64,000 bases of DNA from Microbacterium hominis (GTDB lineage Bacteria; Actinomycetota; Actinomycetes; Actinomycetales; Microbacteriaceae). The translations under genes were made by a program, and so were the position numbers. The notes beneath the pieces are model-generated. The model was given only the letters and a program-made list of their open reading frames with translations. It made no database searches and was not told the origin of the DNA. Position 1 is the stretch's first letter. The number at the start of each line of letters is the position of its first letter. Shown here in pieces: positions 35,258 through 45,642 of this stretch. The stretch is from positions 310,001 to 374,000 of the forward strand of contig NZ_CP054038.1 in the NCBI RefSeq assembly GCF_013282805.1, written 5' to 3'.

Positions 35258-35770
35258 GTGACAACGCTCGTCCTGACCGTCGTAGGTAATGACCGGGCCG
35301 GCCTGGTGGCCGCCGTCGCGGAGGTCGTGGGCGACCACGGCGGCAACTGGGAGTCGAGTCAGCTCGCCGAGCTCGCCGGCGCTTTCGCCGGGGTCATCGA
35401 GGTCTCCGTCGCTCCCGAGCGTTCGGAAGAGCTGCGCGCGGCCCTCGGCGAACTCGAAGGCCTCCTGACGGTCGCCGTGCACGCCAGCGAAGAAGACGCG
35501 GATGCCGCGCCCGCCCGCACGCTGGAATTCACCGTGCTCGGCAATGACCGCGTCGGCATCGTGCGGGACATCTCGAAGGTGCTCGGCGCCCACGACGTGT
35601 CGATCGAGCGGATGGCTACCGAGACGCGCGACGCCGCCATGTTCGGCGGGCGCCTGTTCGAGGCGACGATCGTCGCCACCGTGCCCGACTCCGTCGACCT
35701 CGAGTCCGTGCGCGACGAGATCGAGCGCCTCGCCACCGAGATCCAGGTCGACGTCACCCTCGCCCGCTGA
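35258..35770 (+). CDS. GcvR-like protein with two ACT domains
   Basis: A 170-residue protein of two ACT repeats: residues 4-75 (VLTVVGNDRAGLVAAVAEVV) and 88-168 (EFTVLGNDRVGIVRDISKVL). Both contain the GNDR.G(L/I)V ligand-loop signature. This is the layout of GcvR, the glycine-cleavage repressor partner of E. coli, and of many stand-alone actinobacterial ACT proteins that sense amino acids. No gcv genes are near, so a regulatory target is not indicated. The start is GTG. Confidence 0.85.
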   Translation: MTTLVLTVVGNDRAGLVAAVAEVVGDHGGNWESSQLAELAGAFAGVIEVSVAPERSEELRAALGELEGLLTVAVHASEEDADAAPARTLEFTVLGNDRVGIVRDISKVLGAHDVSIERMATETRDAAMFGGRLFEATIVATVPDSVDLESVRDEIERLATEIQVDVTLAR

Positions 35771-35779
35771 CCGCGATGA

Positions 35780-35817
35780 GTGGATGCCGCACCCGGCGGG
35801 CCGGGGGCGGCATCCAC
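35780..35817. terminator. Terminator built from an inverted GGATGCCGC pair
   Basis: GTGGATGCCGC (35780-35790) and its exact complement (35807-35817) form an 11-bp stem. The 16-base loop is itself rich in complementary CCC/GGG. The hairpin lies between the convergent ACT-domain gene and pgi, 9 and 8 bases from their stops, so it probably ends both transcripts. Confidence 0.65.
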
Positions 35818-35824
35818 GTCTCGG

Positions 35825-37507
<1,683 letters not shown>

Positions 37508-37513
37508 GATCCC

Positions 37514-37519
37514 ACGGTA
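37514..37519 (-). promoter_or_regulatory. TANNNT -10 box of leaderless pgi promoter
   Basis: TACCGT on the minus strand, GGGATC, then the GTG of pgi. No ribosome site precedes the start. Confidence 0.5.
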
Positions 37520-37560
37520 GCGGGGCGATGTGACCGTGTCATGGCCGACATCTCACGGCG

Positions 37561-38742
37561 TCATCCGCGGGGTTGTGCGCCGGGTCCCGCCTCGATCAGC
37601 GCAGGAAGCGCGCGCTCGACGGTGTCGGAGGTCGCCGTGAGCGAGATCCGGAAGTGCGTGGGAACGTCGAAGAGCGTGCCCGGCATGAGATGGATGCCGC
37701 GCTCGGCGAGCCGGTCGCAGTATGCGAGCGCGTCGCCGCCGGGAGCCTCGCCCCACAGGTAGAAGGTGCCCTCGGGATTGGTGAGCGCATAGCCGGCGTC
37801 CCGCAGCGCGCCGACCACGCGGCTGCGCTTGCGCGCGAGCTCCTCCATGTCGATCGACACCGCCTCCAGCGCGGGAACGCTGTACTGCATGATCGCGTCG
37901 GGGAAGCCCCAGCCGATCGCGAGCTGCGTGGGCATGAACGCCTCGGCGAGCTGGGTGCGCTCGGCGGCCGGGAGCAGGGGCGACAGTGCGAGGTATCCGA
38001 GGCGCTGTCCCGGCGCGAGCAGCACCTTGCCGTAGCTGTAGTCGATGAGCGTCCACGGATAGTGCGCCGCCGGCGACGAGAACCCGATGCCGTCGAAGCG
38101 GATGCGCCGATACGGCTCGTCGGAGAGCAGCCAGATGCGCCGGCCGTGCGTGCGCGAGGCGTCTTCGAGCACGGCGGCCAGGGCGTCCCACGTCTCGGGC
38201 GGGTACACCCGGCCGGTCGGGTTCGCCGGGGAGTTGACGATCACGATCCGAGTGCGCGGGGTGAGGGCACGTGCGATCGCGTCGACATCGAGCGAGAAGT
38301 CGGACTGGTCCAGGGGTGCGGTGACCGGGACCAGGTCGGCCGCGTGCAGCATCGGCTCATAGCAGAACCACCCCGGCGTCGGGATCACCACTTCGTCGCC
38401 GGCGTCGGTGAGCAGGGCGAGAGCGAGCTGGATCGCTCCGAACGCGCCCTGGGTCATCGCGATGTCGTCGGGCACGAAGTCGAGTCCGAGCTCGCCCCGC
38501 AGCGCGGTCGCGATCGCCTCCTGGGCGTCGCGCTCGTTGGACTTGTATGCGAACCAGTCCACGGCGCGAGGCTCGACGTTCGCGCGCAGCGCGCCGACGA
38601 GCCCCGGCAGCGCCATCTCGTGCGGGTTGCCGAACGTGAAGTCGAGCGCGTCATCGCCCTCGAGCGATTGGATGCCGGCGAAGAAGCGGGTCACCTTGGC
38701 GACCGACTCCGCCGCTTTGCCTGCGCGTGCGGAAAGCACCAT
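37561..38742 (-). CDS. PLP-dependent class I/II aminotransferase
   Basis: A 393-residue fold-type I aminotransferase. TQGAFGAIQLAL binds PLP phosphate near residue 100, NSPANPTGRVYPP lies near 172, LSDEPYRRI (Asp and Tyr of the cofactor pocket) near 205, SYGKVLLAPGQRLGY (Schiff-base Lys) near 240, and FRISLTATSD (substrate carboxylate Arg) near 366. The amino acid specificity is not evident. The ATG at 38742 has GGGGAGG about 8 nt upstream, so the longer frame was not used. It lies 53 nt downstream of the pgi start, in the same direction. Confidence 0.9.
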   Translation of the reverse strand: MVLSARAGKAAESVAKVTRFFAGIQSLEGDDALDFTFGNPHEMALPGLVGALRANVEPRAVDWFAYKSNERDAQEAIATALRGELGLDFVPDDIAMTQGAFGAIQLALALLTDAGDEVVIPTPGWFCYEPMLHAADLVPVTAPLDQSDFSLDVDAIARALTPRTRIVIVNSPANPTGRVYPPETWDALAAVLEDASRTHGRRIWLLSDEPYRRIRFDGIGFSSPAAHYPWTLIDYSYGKVLLAPGQRLGYLALSPLLPAAERTQLAEAFMPTQLAIGWGFPDAIMQYSVPALEAVSIDMEELARKRSRVVGALRDAGYALTNPEGTFYLWGEAPGGDALAYCDRLAERGIHLMPGTLFDVPTHFRISLTATSDTVERALPALIEAGPGAQPRG

Positions 38743-38875
38743 GCCGACCGCCTCCCCAGTGTCTGCGGTATGGATGGACGGTGCCAGCCTGGCGCGTCGG
38801 GGAGGCCGCGTCAACGGGGGTGCTGGGTGCGGGCGCGGGGTGCGGTTGCCCTGGCGGGTCGCGCGCGGGCGGGCG

Positions 38876-38881
38876 TAGCAT
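38876..38881 (+). promoter_or_regulatory. TANNNT -10 box before the RibD/DHFR-like gene
   Basis: TAGCAT followed by seven bases and the ATG at 38889, with no ribosome site. Probable leaderless promoter. Confidence 0.45.
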
Positions 38882-38888
38882 CCCGGAC

Positions 38889-39464
38889 ATGCCGGGTCCC
38901 CTCGTGTACTTCAACAGCATGTCGCTCGACGGATACATCGCCGGGCCGGACGGAACCTTCGACTGGGCAGTGCCCGACCATGAGGTGCACTCGTTCGTCA
39001 ACGACCTCGTCGGGGGCGCGCGCACGCACCTGTACGGCCGCAGGAACTACGAGATCATGCGGGTCTGGGATGACCTCGCCGACGATCCCGACATCTCCGA
39101 GCCCGAGCGCGAGTTCGCCGAGGCGTGGGAGGGGATCGACAAGATCGTCTACTCCACCACCCTCACGAGCGTCGACATGCGTCGCACGCAGCTGCGCGCG
39201 CGGTTCGACGCCGACGAGGTGCGACGGCTCAAGGACGCCGTCGACCATCCGGTCATGATCGGCGGCGGGCAGATCGCCGGGGTGGCCGCCCGCGCGGGGC
39301 TCCTCGACGAGGTGCACGCCATCGTGCTGCCCGTGGTCGCGGGCGGCGGCACGAGGTTCCTCGCCGACAGCGCGCACCTCGCCCTCGACCTCATCGACGA
39401 GCGCCGATTCGGCAACGGTTCTGTGTACCTCGGCTATCGCGTGCGGAGCACGGAGAGCGGGTAG
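38889..39464 (+). CDS. RibD C-terminal/dihydrofolate-reductase-like protein
   Basis: A 191-residue member of the large actinobacterial DHFR-fold family (RibD C-terminal domain). Marks are YFNSMSLDGYIAGPDGTFDW at the N-terminus, HLYGRRNYEIM near residue 47, KIVYSTTLTSVD near 86, and VMIGGGQIAGVAARAGLLDEV near 120, where GGG binds NADPH phosphate. These proteins are rarely the real folA; the substrate is unknown. It is unlinked to the fol genes at 51-54 kb. Confidence 0.86.
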   Translation: MPGPLVYFNSMSLDGYIAGPDGTFDWAVPDHEVHSFVNDLVGGARTHLYGRRNYEIMRVWDDLADDPDISEPEREFAEAWEGIDKIVYSTTLTSVDMRRTQLRARFDADEVRRLKDAVDHPVMIGGGQIAGVAARAGLLDEVHAIVLPVVAGGGTRFLADSAHLALDLIDERRFGNGSVYLGYRVRSTESG

Positions 39465-39582
39465 GGCGGATCGATGGATGCCGGTGCCGGCGAACCTCGC
39501 GGAGCGGGAGATTCAATGGTGATGTCGACGATACTGCGCGAATGAACTCCGCCCCGCCCCGCTCGCGATCCGCGCCCGCGCC

Positions 39583-41181
39583 CTACGCGTTCTCGCCGAC
39601 GGCTGCCGCAGCCTCGACCTCGACGGGTCGCATGACGAAGCGCACCAGCAGCACCGCGCCCACCAGCACGACGAGCGTCACCAGCAGCCCGAGCCAGATG
39701 AGCTGCGTGAGCGCCAGAACGACGTAGCCGACGAGCGTTGCAAGGCCGGCGACGCCGACGAACGGCAGCTGCGTCACGACGTGGGTCAGCACGTTGCAGC
39801 CGGCCCCGGTCGCGGAGAGGATCGTCGTGTCGGAGATCGGCGAGCTGTGGTCGCCCGCGACCGCGCCGGCCAGCACCGCGCCGAGCATCGGCAGCAGCAG
39901 CTCGGGTGCGTCGACGGCGTTCACGATGCCGCCCGCGATCGGCAGCAGCAGCCCGAACGACCCCCACGACGTTCCGGTGGCGAACGCCATCGCCGCCGCC
40001 ACCAGGAACACGATCGGGATCAGCCACTGCGGCGAGATGCTCGCGCTCTCGACGAGGTCGCCGAGGTAGACGCCGGTGCCGAGCGTGTCGATGAGTCCGC
40101 CCAGCATCCACGCCAGGATCAGGATGCCGATCGCCGGCAGCATCGACTTCGCCCCACCGCCCCAGCCGCGGCCGAACGTGTGCCATCCGAACGTCGGGTT
40201 TGCGGCCGTGTAGCGCGCGTAGTAGTAGATGGCGCTCGCGAGCCCCAGGATGCCGCCGATGATGAGGGACGCGCTCGCGTCGGTGGAGGCGAGAAGATCG
40301 ACGACCGCCCAGGATCCCGAAGCGCTGTACCCCGTCCACACGATGCCGGCGAACACGCCGACGACGAGCAGGACGAACGGCACGATGATCGCGCGCTTGG
40401 CCCCCGGTTCGTGCGAGGGGAGGTCTTCGCTCAGCTGACCCGGCACGACCTCGCCCTCGGCGAACGGGCGGCCCTCGACGATCGCGCGGCGCTCCTCGCG
40501 GCGCATCGCGCCGAGGTCGGCGCGGAAGGCGATCACGAGCCACACCAGCACGGCCGCCGCGATCGCGTAGTAGTTGGCGGCCGCGGCCCCGAGGAACGCC
40601 TCGACGCTGCCGATCGTCAGCGTGGATGCCGCGACGATCGGCGCGAAGATGCCGATGATGTACGCACCCCAGCTGGAGAACGGAGCCAGCACCGCGATCG
40701 GGGCCGACGTCGAGTCGACGATGTACGCGAGCTTCGCGCGCGAGATGCGGTGCGCGTCGGTCACCGGGCGGCTGATCTGACCGACCGCGAGGGCGTTGAA
40801 GTAGTCGTCGATGAAGATGACGATGCCGAGCACCGCGGGCAGGACCTGTCCCCCGCGGCGGGTGCGGATGCGCACGAGCGCCCAGTCGGCGAAGGCCTTC
40901 GTGCCGCCGGACATCATAATGAAGGCCGCGAACACTCCGAGCAGCAGGATGAACAGCAGGATGTAGATGTACCAGGTGTTCAGCGCGCCGTCGTCCCAGA
41001 AGATGACGGCGAAGGACTCCCAGATCACCCGGAGCGCCTCGACCACGTTGAACTCGGCGATCAGCAGCCCCGCCGCGAGGACGCCGGCACCCAGACTCAG
41101 CATGACCTTGCGGGTGATGATCGCCAGGGCGATCGCCACCGCCGGTGGAACAAGTGTCAGCCACGGAGCGGCGTCGAGCAC
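39583..41181 (-). CDS. NhaC-family Na+/H+ antiporter
   Basis: A 532-residue membrane protein with about 11-12 helices. IVIFIDDYFNALAVGQISRPVTD near residue 122 is the conserved buried-Asp segment of the NhaC/YqkI group, and DSTSAPIAVLAPFSSWGAYI, ATGTSWGSFGLLLPIAGG and AVAGDHSSPISDTTILSATG are further family motifs. It should exchange cytoplasmic Na+ for protons or a related substrate such as malate/lactate. The GTG start at 41181 has GAGAGGG about 7 nt upstream. The intergenic region to the divergent PTS gene is 176 nt. Confidence 0.9.
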   Translation of the reverse strand: MLDAAPWLTLVPPAVAIALAIITRKVMLSLGAGVLAAGLLIAEFNVVEALRVIWESFAVIFWDDGALNTWYIYILLFILLLGVFAAFIMMSGGTKAFADWALVRIRTRRGGQVLPAVLGIVIFIDDYFNALAVGQISRPVTDAHRISRAKLAYIVDSTSAPIAVLAPFSSWGAYIIGIFAPIVAASTLTIGSVEAFLGAAAANYYAIAAAVLVWLVIAFRADLGAMRREERRAIVEGRPFAEGEVVPGQLSEDLPSHEPGAKRAIIVPFVLLVVGVFAGIVWTGYSASGSWAVVDLLASTDASASLIIGGILGLASAIYYYARYTAANPTFGWHTFGRGWGGGAKSMLPAIGILILAWMLGGLIDTLGTGVYLGDLVESASISPQWLIPIVFLVAAAMAFATGTSWGSFGLLLPIAGGIVNAVDAPELLLPMLGAVLAGAVAGDHSSPISDTTILSATGAGCNVLTHVVTQLPFVGVAGLATLVGYVVLALTQLIWLGLLVTLVVLVGAVLLVRFVMRPVEVEAAAAVGENA

Positions 41182-41357
41182 GTCAGGTCCCTCTCTGTCG
41201 TATCGACGGTAATCGCGGGCATCGGGGTCGTCAAACGAACATTCGGCGGAGGTGATGGCGCACAGCCACTCGGATCAATAGCATCGCCACTGGGAGGCGG
41301 GTGCGGTCGTGGCCCGTCGGGGGTGTCTGAACGCTGATCCTTCAAGGGGGAAGAGCC

Positions 41358-43454
41358 ATGGCGAGCAGTCCGGCCGCAGCCATCGTCGAGTCGCTCGGCG
41401 GGCCCGGCAATATCGAGAGCCTCACGCACTGTGCGACCCGGCTCAGGTTCCAGCTCCGCGACGCATCCGGAGTCGACCAATCACAGGTGGAGGCGATCCC
41501 GGGTGTGATGGGCGCCGTTCCGCAGGCGGGCGAGCGCTTCCAGGTGGTGATCGGCGGCGGCGTGCAGAACGTCTACAACGACATCATGGCGCTGCCCGCG
41601 ATGTCCGGGGGCGGTGCAGCACCCGACGAGAGCCTCGACGACATCAAGAAGCGGGAGCGCGAGAAGGGCGTGCGCGGCAAGGTCGCCTGGATCGACACGC
41701 TGTTCGAGTTCCTGTCCGACTCGTTCCGGCCGATTCTCGGGGCGCTGCTCGGAGCATCCTTCTTCATCACCTTCATGGCGCTGATGGCGACCCTCGACGT
41801 GATCCCCGACTGGAACGCACCCGGCGTCACCCTCGACCCGTCGTGGGCGTTCATCAACCTGATGTGGCAGAGCGTCTTCATCTTCCTGCCGCTGATGGTC
41901 GCCTACAACGCGACCAAGAAGGTGGGAGCCGACCCGTGGGTGGGCTTCGCGATCATGGCCGTGCTGATGCTCCCCGGCTTCACCGCGCTCGGCGACGGCG
42001 TCGAGCCGACCGCGCTGTTCGGGTTGGATGCCGCATCCGTCGCGATCGTGCAGGTCTGGGGCATCCCGCTGCCGATCGCCAACTACAACTCGCAGGTGTT
42101 CCCGCCGCTGCTGATGGCAGCGGCCCTTGGTCCGCTGTACAAGCTGCTGCGGCGGATCATCTCCGCGAACCTGCAGCTCATCTTCGTGCCGTTCTTCGCG
42201 ATGCTGATCATGATGCCGCTGACGGCCTTCGTGATCGGCCCGATCGGCGTGTACGTCGGCGCCGTGCTCGCGAGCGTGCTGGCCGCGATCAACAGCTTCT
42301 CGCCGTTCATCTTCGCGATCGTGATCCCGCTCGCCTACCCCTTCATGGTTCCCCTGGGGCTGCACTGGCCGATCAACGCGATCATGCTGCTGAACATCCA
42401 GACGCTGGGCTTCGACTTCATCCAGGGACCGATGGGCGCGTGGAACTTCGCGTGCTTCGGTGCGACCGCCGGTGTGCTCGTGCTGGCGTACCGTCACCGC
42501 GACACGCAGATGAAGCAGACGGCGACCGGCGCCCTCGCGGCGGGACTGCTCGGCGGCATCTCGGAGCCGTCGCTGTACGGCATCCATCTGAGATTCAAGC
42601 GGATCTATCCACGCATGCTCGTGGGCTGCTTCGTCGGCGGTCTCACGATCGGCCTCGGAAGCCTCTTCCTGGGACTCCCCAACGGCGTGACGACACAGGC
42701 GTTCGTGTTCACATCGCTGCTGACGATCCCGGCGTTCAACCCGATCGGCCTGTACGCGATCGCGATCGGGCTCGCGTTCGTCACCGCGATGGTGCTCGTG
42801 CTCACCGCGAACTTCCGCACGCCCGAGCAGCAGGCCGAGTTCGAGGCGGCGCGCGATGCAGCCGAGGCGAAGGCCGCGGCCGAGCACGTCAGCGCGGCGT
42901 CGGTCGAGGCGAGCGAGCCTCGGGTGATGGATGCCTCCGACGCGGCGCCAGCGGCGGCCGCGGCCGCCACGACCACCGCGGTGCTCGAGCGCCAGGAGGT
43001 GGAGATCATGTCCCCGCTGGCGGGCACGGTCGTTGCGCTGGATCAGGTGCCCGACCCCGTGTTCGCGAGCGGGACGATGGGCCCGGGCGCCGCGATCGAA
43101 CCGAGCGGCGACACCGTCTACGCCCCGGGTGCCGGCATGGTCGCCGCCGCGCAGCCGACCGGTCACGCCTTCGGCCTCGTGCTCGACGGCGGGGTGGAGC
43201 TGCTGATCCACGTCGGCATCGACACGGTGAACCTCAAGGGCGAGGGCTTCGAGGTGCACGTCAAGAACGGTGACCGCATCGAGCTCGGCACCCCGCTGGT
43301 CACCTTCGACCGTGCGGTGATCGAGAAGGCCGGCTACCCCCTGATCACGCCCGTGATCGTGCTCAACGCCGACGACTTCGCCGAGGTGTCGCCGGTGCTC
43401 GAGGGCACCGTGGAGCCGGGTGCGTCGCTGATCTCGGTGGCGCCGAAGGCGTGA
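41358..43454 (+). CDS. PTS transporter subunit EIIBCA, glucoside family
   Basis: A 698-residue three-domain permease in the order B-C-A. EIIB (1-85) has the phospho-Cys25 in LTHCATRLRF. EIIC (about 105-480) has ten or so helices and the sugar-binding GISEPSLYGIHLRFKR motif of the beta-glucoside/sucrose/trehalose group. EIIA (about 545-698) has phospho-His618 in LIHVGIDTVNL. A glucoside or disaccharide substrate is likely. A GGGGGAAGAG ribosome site precedes the ATG. No antiterminator or LacI gene adjoins it, so its regulator is elsewhere. Confidence 0.94.
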   Translation: MASSPAAAIVESLGGPGNIESLTHCATRLRFQLRDASGVDQSQVEAIPGVMGAVPQAGERFQVVIGGGVQNVYNDIMALPAMSGGGAAPDESLDDIKKREREKGVRGKVAWIDTLFEFLSDSFRPILGALLGASFFITFMALMATLDVIPDWNAPGVTLDPSWAFINLMWQSVFIFLPLMVAYNATKKVGADPWVGFAIMAVLMLPGFTALGDGVEPTALFGLDAASVAIVQVWGIPLPIANYNSQVFPPLLMAAALGPLYKLLRRIISANLQLIFVPFFAMLIMMPLTAFVIGPIGVYVGAVLASVLAAINSFSPFIFAIVIPLAYPFMVPLGLHWPINAIMLLNIQTLGFDFIQGPMGAWNFACFGATAGVLVLAYRHRDTQMKQTATGALAAGLLGGISEPSLYGIHLRFKRIYPRMLVGCFVGGLTIGLGSLFLGLPNGVTTQAFVFTSLLTIPAFNPIGLYAIAIGLAFVTAMVLVLTANFRTPEQQAEFEAARDAAEAKAAAEHVSAASVEASEPRVMDASDAAPAAAAAATTTAVLERQEVEIMSPLAGTVVALDQVPDPVFASGTMGPGAAIEPSGDTVYAPGAGMVAAAQPTGHAFGLVLDGGVELLIHVGIDTVNLKGEGFEVHVKNGDRIELGTPLVTFDRAVIEKAGYPLITPVIVLNADDFAEVSPVLEGTVEPGASLISVAPKA

Positions 43455-43467
43455 GCGCAGAACGTGC

Positions 43468-43491
43468 GGGGGCGTCCGAGCGGGCGTCCCC
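43468..43491 (+). terminator. Probable terminator of the PTS gene
   Basis: A ten-pair stem including two G-T pairs (GGGGGCGTCC, loop GAGC, GGGCGTCCCC) that begins 14 nt after the EIIBCA stop. No T run follows. Confidence 0.5.
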
Positions 43492-43546
43492 GCCGTTGCG
43501 CGGGCGGGTCTCGGCCCAAGAGCCGGGCGCGGCGCGGAGAAAGACG

Positions 43547-43579
43547 AAACCCCCGCGATGTAGAAGCTACGCGAGGGTT
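43547..43579 (-). terminator. Terminator of the tRNA operon
   Basis: On the minus strand AACCC.CGCGTAG pairs with CTA...CGCG.GGGTT, with a small bulge, and is followed by TTTCGTCTTTC. It lies 29 nt beyond the 3' end of tRNA-Phe. Confidence 0.7.
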
Positions 43580-43607
43580 CCTGGGGTGATTGTAATGATC
43601 ACCCTTG

Positions 43608-43680
43608 TGGCTCCGACCGGCATCGATCCGGTGACCTTTCGATTTTCAGTCGAACGCTCTACCAACTGAGCTACAGAGCC
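43608..43680 (-). tRNA. tRNA-Phe (GAA)
   Basis: A 73-nt cloverleaf read on the minus strand. The acceptor stem is GGCTCTG/CGGAGCC, the anticodon arm TTCGA-CTGAAAA-TCGAA with anticodon GAA, and a GGTCGATGCC-type T-arm region lies near the 3' end. Discriminator base A; CCA is not encoded. Confidence 0.95.
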
Positions 43681-43773
43681 GCACGACGATCATGATCGCC
43701 GTGTCTAAACGAAAACCCCTCTATTCGTGGGAACCCTCTCGGGTTCCTCATGAGAAGGGGTTGTCGCTCGGAG

Positions 43774-43847
43774 CGACCCTGACGGGACTTGAACCCGCGA
43801 CCTCCGCCGTGACAGGGCGGCACGCTAACCAACTGCGCTACAGGGCC
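43774..43847 (-). tRNA. tRNA-Asp (GTC)
   Basis: A 74-nt tRNA on the minus strand. The acceptor stem is GGCCCTG/CAGGGTC with one G-T pair, the anticodon arm CCGCC-CTGTCAC-GGCGG with anticodon GTC, and the T-loop GTTCAAG. Discriminator base G, as expected for tRNA-Asp. Confidence 0.95.
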
Positions 43848-43877
43848 ATGCTTGTTGAATTGTGTTGTCGGCGTGAG

Positions 43878-43950
43878 TGACCCCAACGGGATTCGAACCC
43901 GTGCTACCGCCGTGAAAGGGCGGCGTCCTAGGCCGCTAAACGATGGGGCC
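43878..43950 (-). tRNA. tRNA-Glu (TTC)
   Basis: A 73-nt tRNA on the minus strand, first of the three-tRNA operon. The acceptor stem is GGCCCCA/TGGGGTC, the anticodon arm CCGCC-CTTTCAC-GGCGG with anticodon TTC, and the T-loop GTTCGAA. Discriminator base A. Confidence 0.95.
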
Positions 43951-43986
43951 GGATGAACCCGGTGGGCTCTCGCTTGCCGACGATCA

Positions 43987-44015
43987 AGCATAAGCAATCC
44001 TGAGCGAGATGCCAA
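43987..44015 (-). promoter_or_regulatory. Promoter of the Glu-Asp-Phe tRNA operon
   Basis: On the minus strand TTGGCA (44010-44015) and TATGCT (43987-43992) are separated by exactly 17 bases, a near-consensus vegetative promoter. It lies about 37 nt before tRNA-Glu. Confidence 0.75.
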
Positions 44016-44133
44016 ATCGAGGCAGGTTCGCCGCGCGTCCCGGGCGCGTCCCCCTGGTGGAAACGGCGCGGATGACGGACACTTGCAGAGGATGCTCGGC
44101 CTTACTGGGGACGGGTGTGGGCGTCGTCACCCG

Positions 44134-44161
44134 TTGCGCATGTGACTCATGTTGCTAGTGT
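44134..44161 (+). promoter_or_regulatory. Promoter of the M23 peptidase gene
   Basis: TTGCGC (44134-44139) and TAGTGT (44156-44161) with a 16-base spacer. The predicted RNA start near 44168 is at or after the ATG at 44167, which favours the GTG at 44194 as the true start. Confidence 0.5.
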
Positions 44162-44193
44162 GAACGATGTCGGAGAGCAACGGGAGGCTTGGC

Positions 44194-45591
44194 GTGACTT
44201 CGGAGCACGACGTCGACGAGTGCGGATGCGCACCGTCCGCTCGTGAGCGTCGCGCCCTCTGGCCCGCCCTGAGCCGCCGCAGCGCTCTCGGGCTCGGAGT
44301 GCTCGGCGTCGCCGCGCTCGGCGCTATCGGCGGTCCGCTGCTGCCCGCCGCGTTCGCGGAGGAGTACCCCACGTGGGAAGACGTGGAACGTGCCCGTGCG
44401 AACGAAGCCGCCAAGGGGCAGGAGATCACGCGCATCCAGGGGCTCATCCAGAGCCTGGAGAACGAGGTCGCCGCCAAGCAGGCCGCCGCGAAGCAGGCCT
44501 CCGACGAGTTCTTCGTCGCGCAGCAGGAGTTCTTCGACGCCTCCTACAAGGCCGACCAGCTGCAGCAGCAGGCCGACGACCAGGCGCAGGCCGCTCAGGA
44601 TGCCGCGGAGAAGGCCGCCCTCGTCGCCGCTCAGCTCTATCGCGACGGTGGCAGCGACACCTCGCTCGAGCTCTTCTTCTCGGGATCGGCGGCGAACGCC
44701 GACGATCTGCTCACGCGCCTGGGAACGATGGACAAGCTCCTCGAGCGCAACCAGGGCGTCTACGCCGAGGCGGTCACCGCCCGCGACTCGGCCCAGAGCC
44801 TCAGCGACCAGGCCGTCATCGCGCGCGACGAGCGGGACCGCCTCCAGAAGATCGCCGAAGACAAGATGGTCGTCGCCCAGCAGGCCGCCGAGGCGGCCGA
44901 GGCCGCGCTCGAGAAGCAGCAGACCCACCTGGGCGAACTCGAGGCCCAGCTGGCCGCCCTGCGCGACACCACGGCCAAGACGGTCGCCGACTACGAAGAG
45001 GGCGTGCGCGTGCGCGCCGAGCAGGAACGCCGCCGGCGCGAAGAAGAGGCGCGGCGCGCCCGTGAGGAAGCCGAGCGCATCGCCCGCGAACAGGCCGCAG
45101 CGGCCGCCGCCGGCGGTGGCGGTGGCGGTGGTGGCGGCGGGGGCGGCGGCGGCAACGGCGGCGCCACGACCGGCTCGGGCTGGGCCCGCCCGTCGTCGGG
45201 CTGGCACACCTCGGGCTACGGCCCCCGCACCGGCCAGTGCGGGAGCAGCTACTGCGCGAGCTCGTGGCACCTCGGCGTGGACCTCGCGGCCGGCTGCGGC
45301 GCCGGCATCTATGCGGCATCGGCCGGCACCGTCGTGTACGCGGGCGGCAATGGCGGCTACGGCAACTACATCAAGATCGATCACGGCAACGGCATCGCCA
45401 CCGGCTACGCGCACATCCGCAACGGCGGCATCTTCGTGCGGTACGGCCAGCGGGTCAGCGCGGGTCAGCTCATCGGCAGCGAGGGGCGCACGGGCAACTC
45501 GTTCGGCTGCCACCTCCACTTCGAGGTCTACGAGTGGGGTCGGCCGATCAACCCGCAGCCGTTCATGTCCGCACGGGGCATCTCCGTCTGA
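44194..45591 (+). CDS. Exported M23 peptidoglycan peptidase with coiled coil
   Basis: A 465-residue cell-wall hydrolase. SRRSALGLGVLGVAALGA near residue 25 looks like a twin-arginine signal peptide ending at AFA-EE. Residues about 60-305 form a long Ala/Gln/Glu coiled coil as in EnvC and RipA-like proteins. A 14-glycine linker follows, then a LytM/M23 domain with HLGVDLA and HLHFEV zinc motifs. It should cut peptide cross-links during growth or division. GTG 44194 has GGGAGG 6 nt upstream and fits the promoter position; an in-frame ATG at 44167 has no ribosome site. Confidence 0.92.
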   Translation: MTSEHDVDECGCAPSARERRALWPALSRRSALGLGVLGVAALGAIGGPLLPAAFAEEYPTWEDVERARANEAAKGQEITRIQGLIQSLENEVAAKQAAAKQASDEFFVAQQEFFDASYKADQLQQQADDQAQAAQDAAEKAALVAAQLYRDGGSDTSLELFFSGSAANADDLLTRLGTMDKLLERNQGVYAEAVTARDSAQSLSDQAVIARDERDRLQKIAEDKMVVAQQAAEAAEAALEKQQTHLGELEAQLAALRDTTAKTVADYEEGVRVRAEQERRRREEEARRAREEAERIAREQAAAAAAGGGGGGGGGGGGGGNGGATTGSGWARPSSGWHTSGYGPRTGQCGSSYCASSWHLGVDLAAGCGAGIYAASAGTVVYAGGNGGYGNYIKIDHGNGIATGYAHIRNGGIFVRYGQRVSAGQLIGSEGRTGNSFGCHLHFEVYEWGRPINPQPFMSARGISV

Positions 45592-45642
45592 CGCCGCCGG
45601 CGCGGGGCGCACGGACGCCACCGGCGCACGGCGCTTCCCTGG

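Noticed and set aside
35258..35770. Dedicated glycine-cleavage regulator
   Set aside because: No gcv genes or riboswitch are near, so only the ACT-domain similarity is reported.
38889..39464. Folate-pathway dihydrofolate reductase (folA)
   Set aside because: The sequence fits the broad RibD/DHFR-like group and lies far from the fol genes; true FolA motifs are not seen.
41182..41357. Antiterminator (RAT/LicT) leader before the PTS gene
   Set aside because: No terminator hairpin or ribonucleic antiterminator sequence was found in the 176-base gap.
43987..44015. Possible attachment site next to the tRNA genes
   Set aside because: No repeated tRNA 3' end, integrase or phage gene is present in the flanks.
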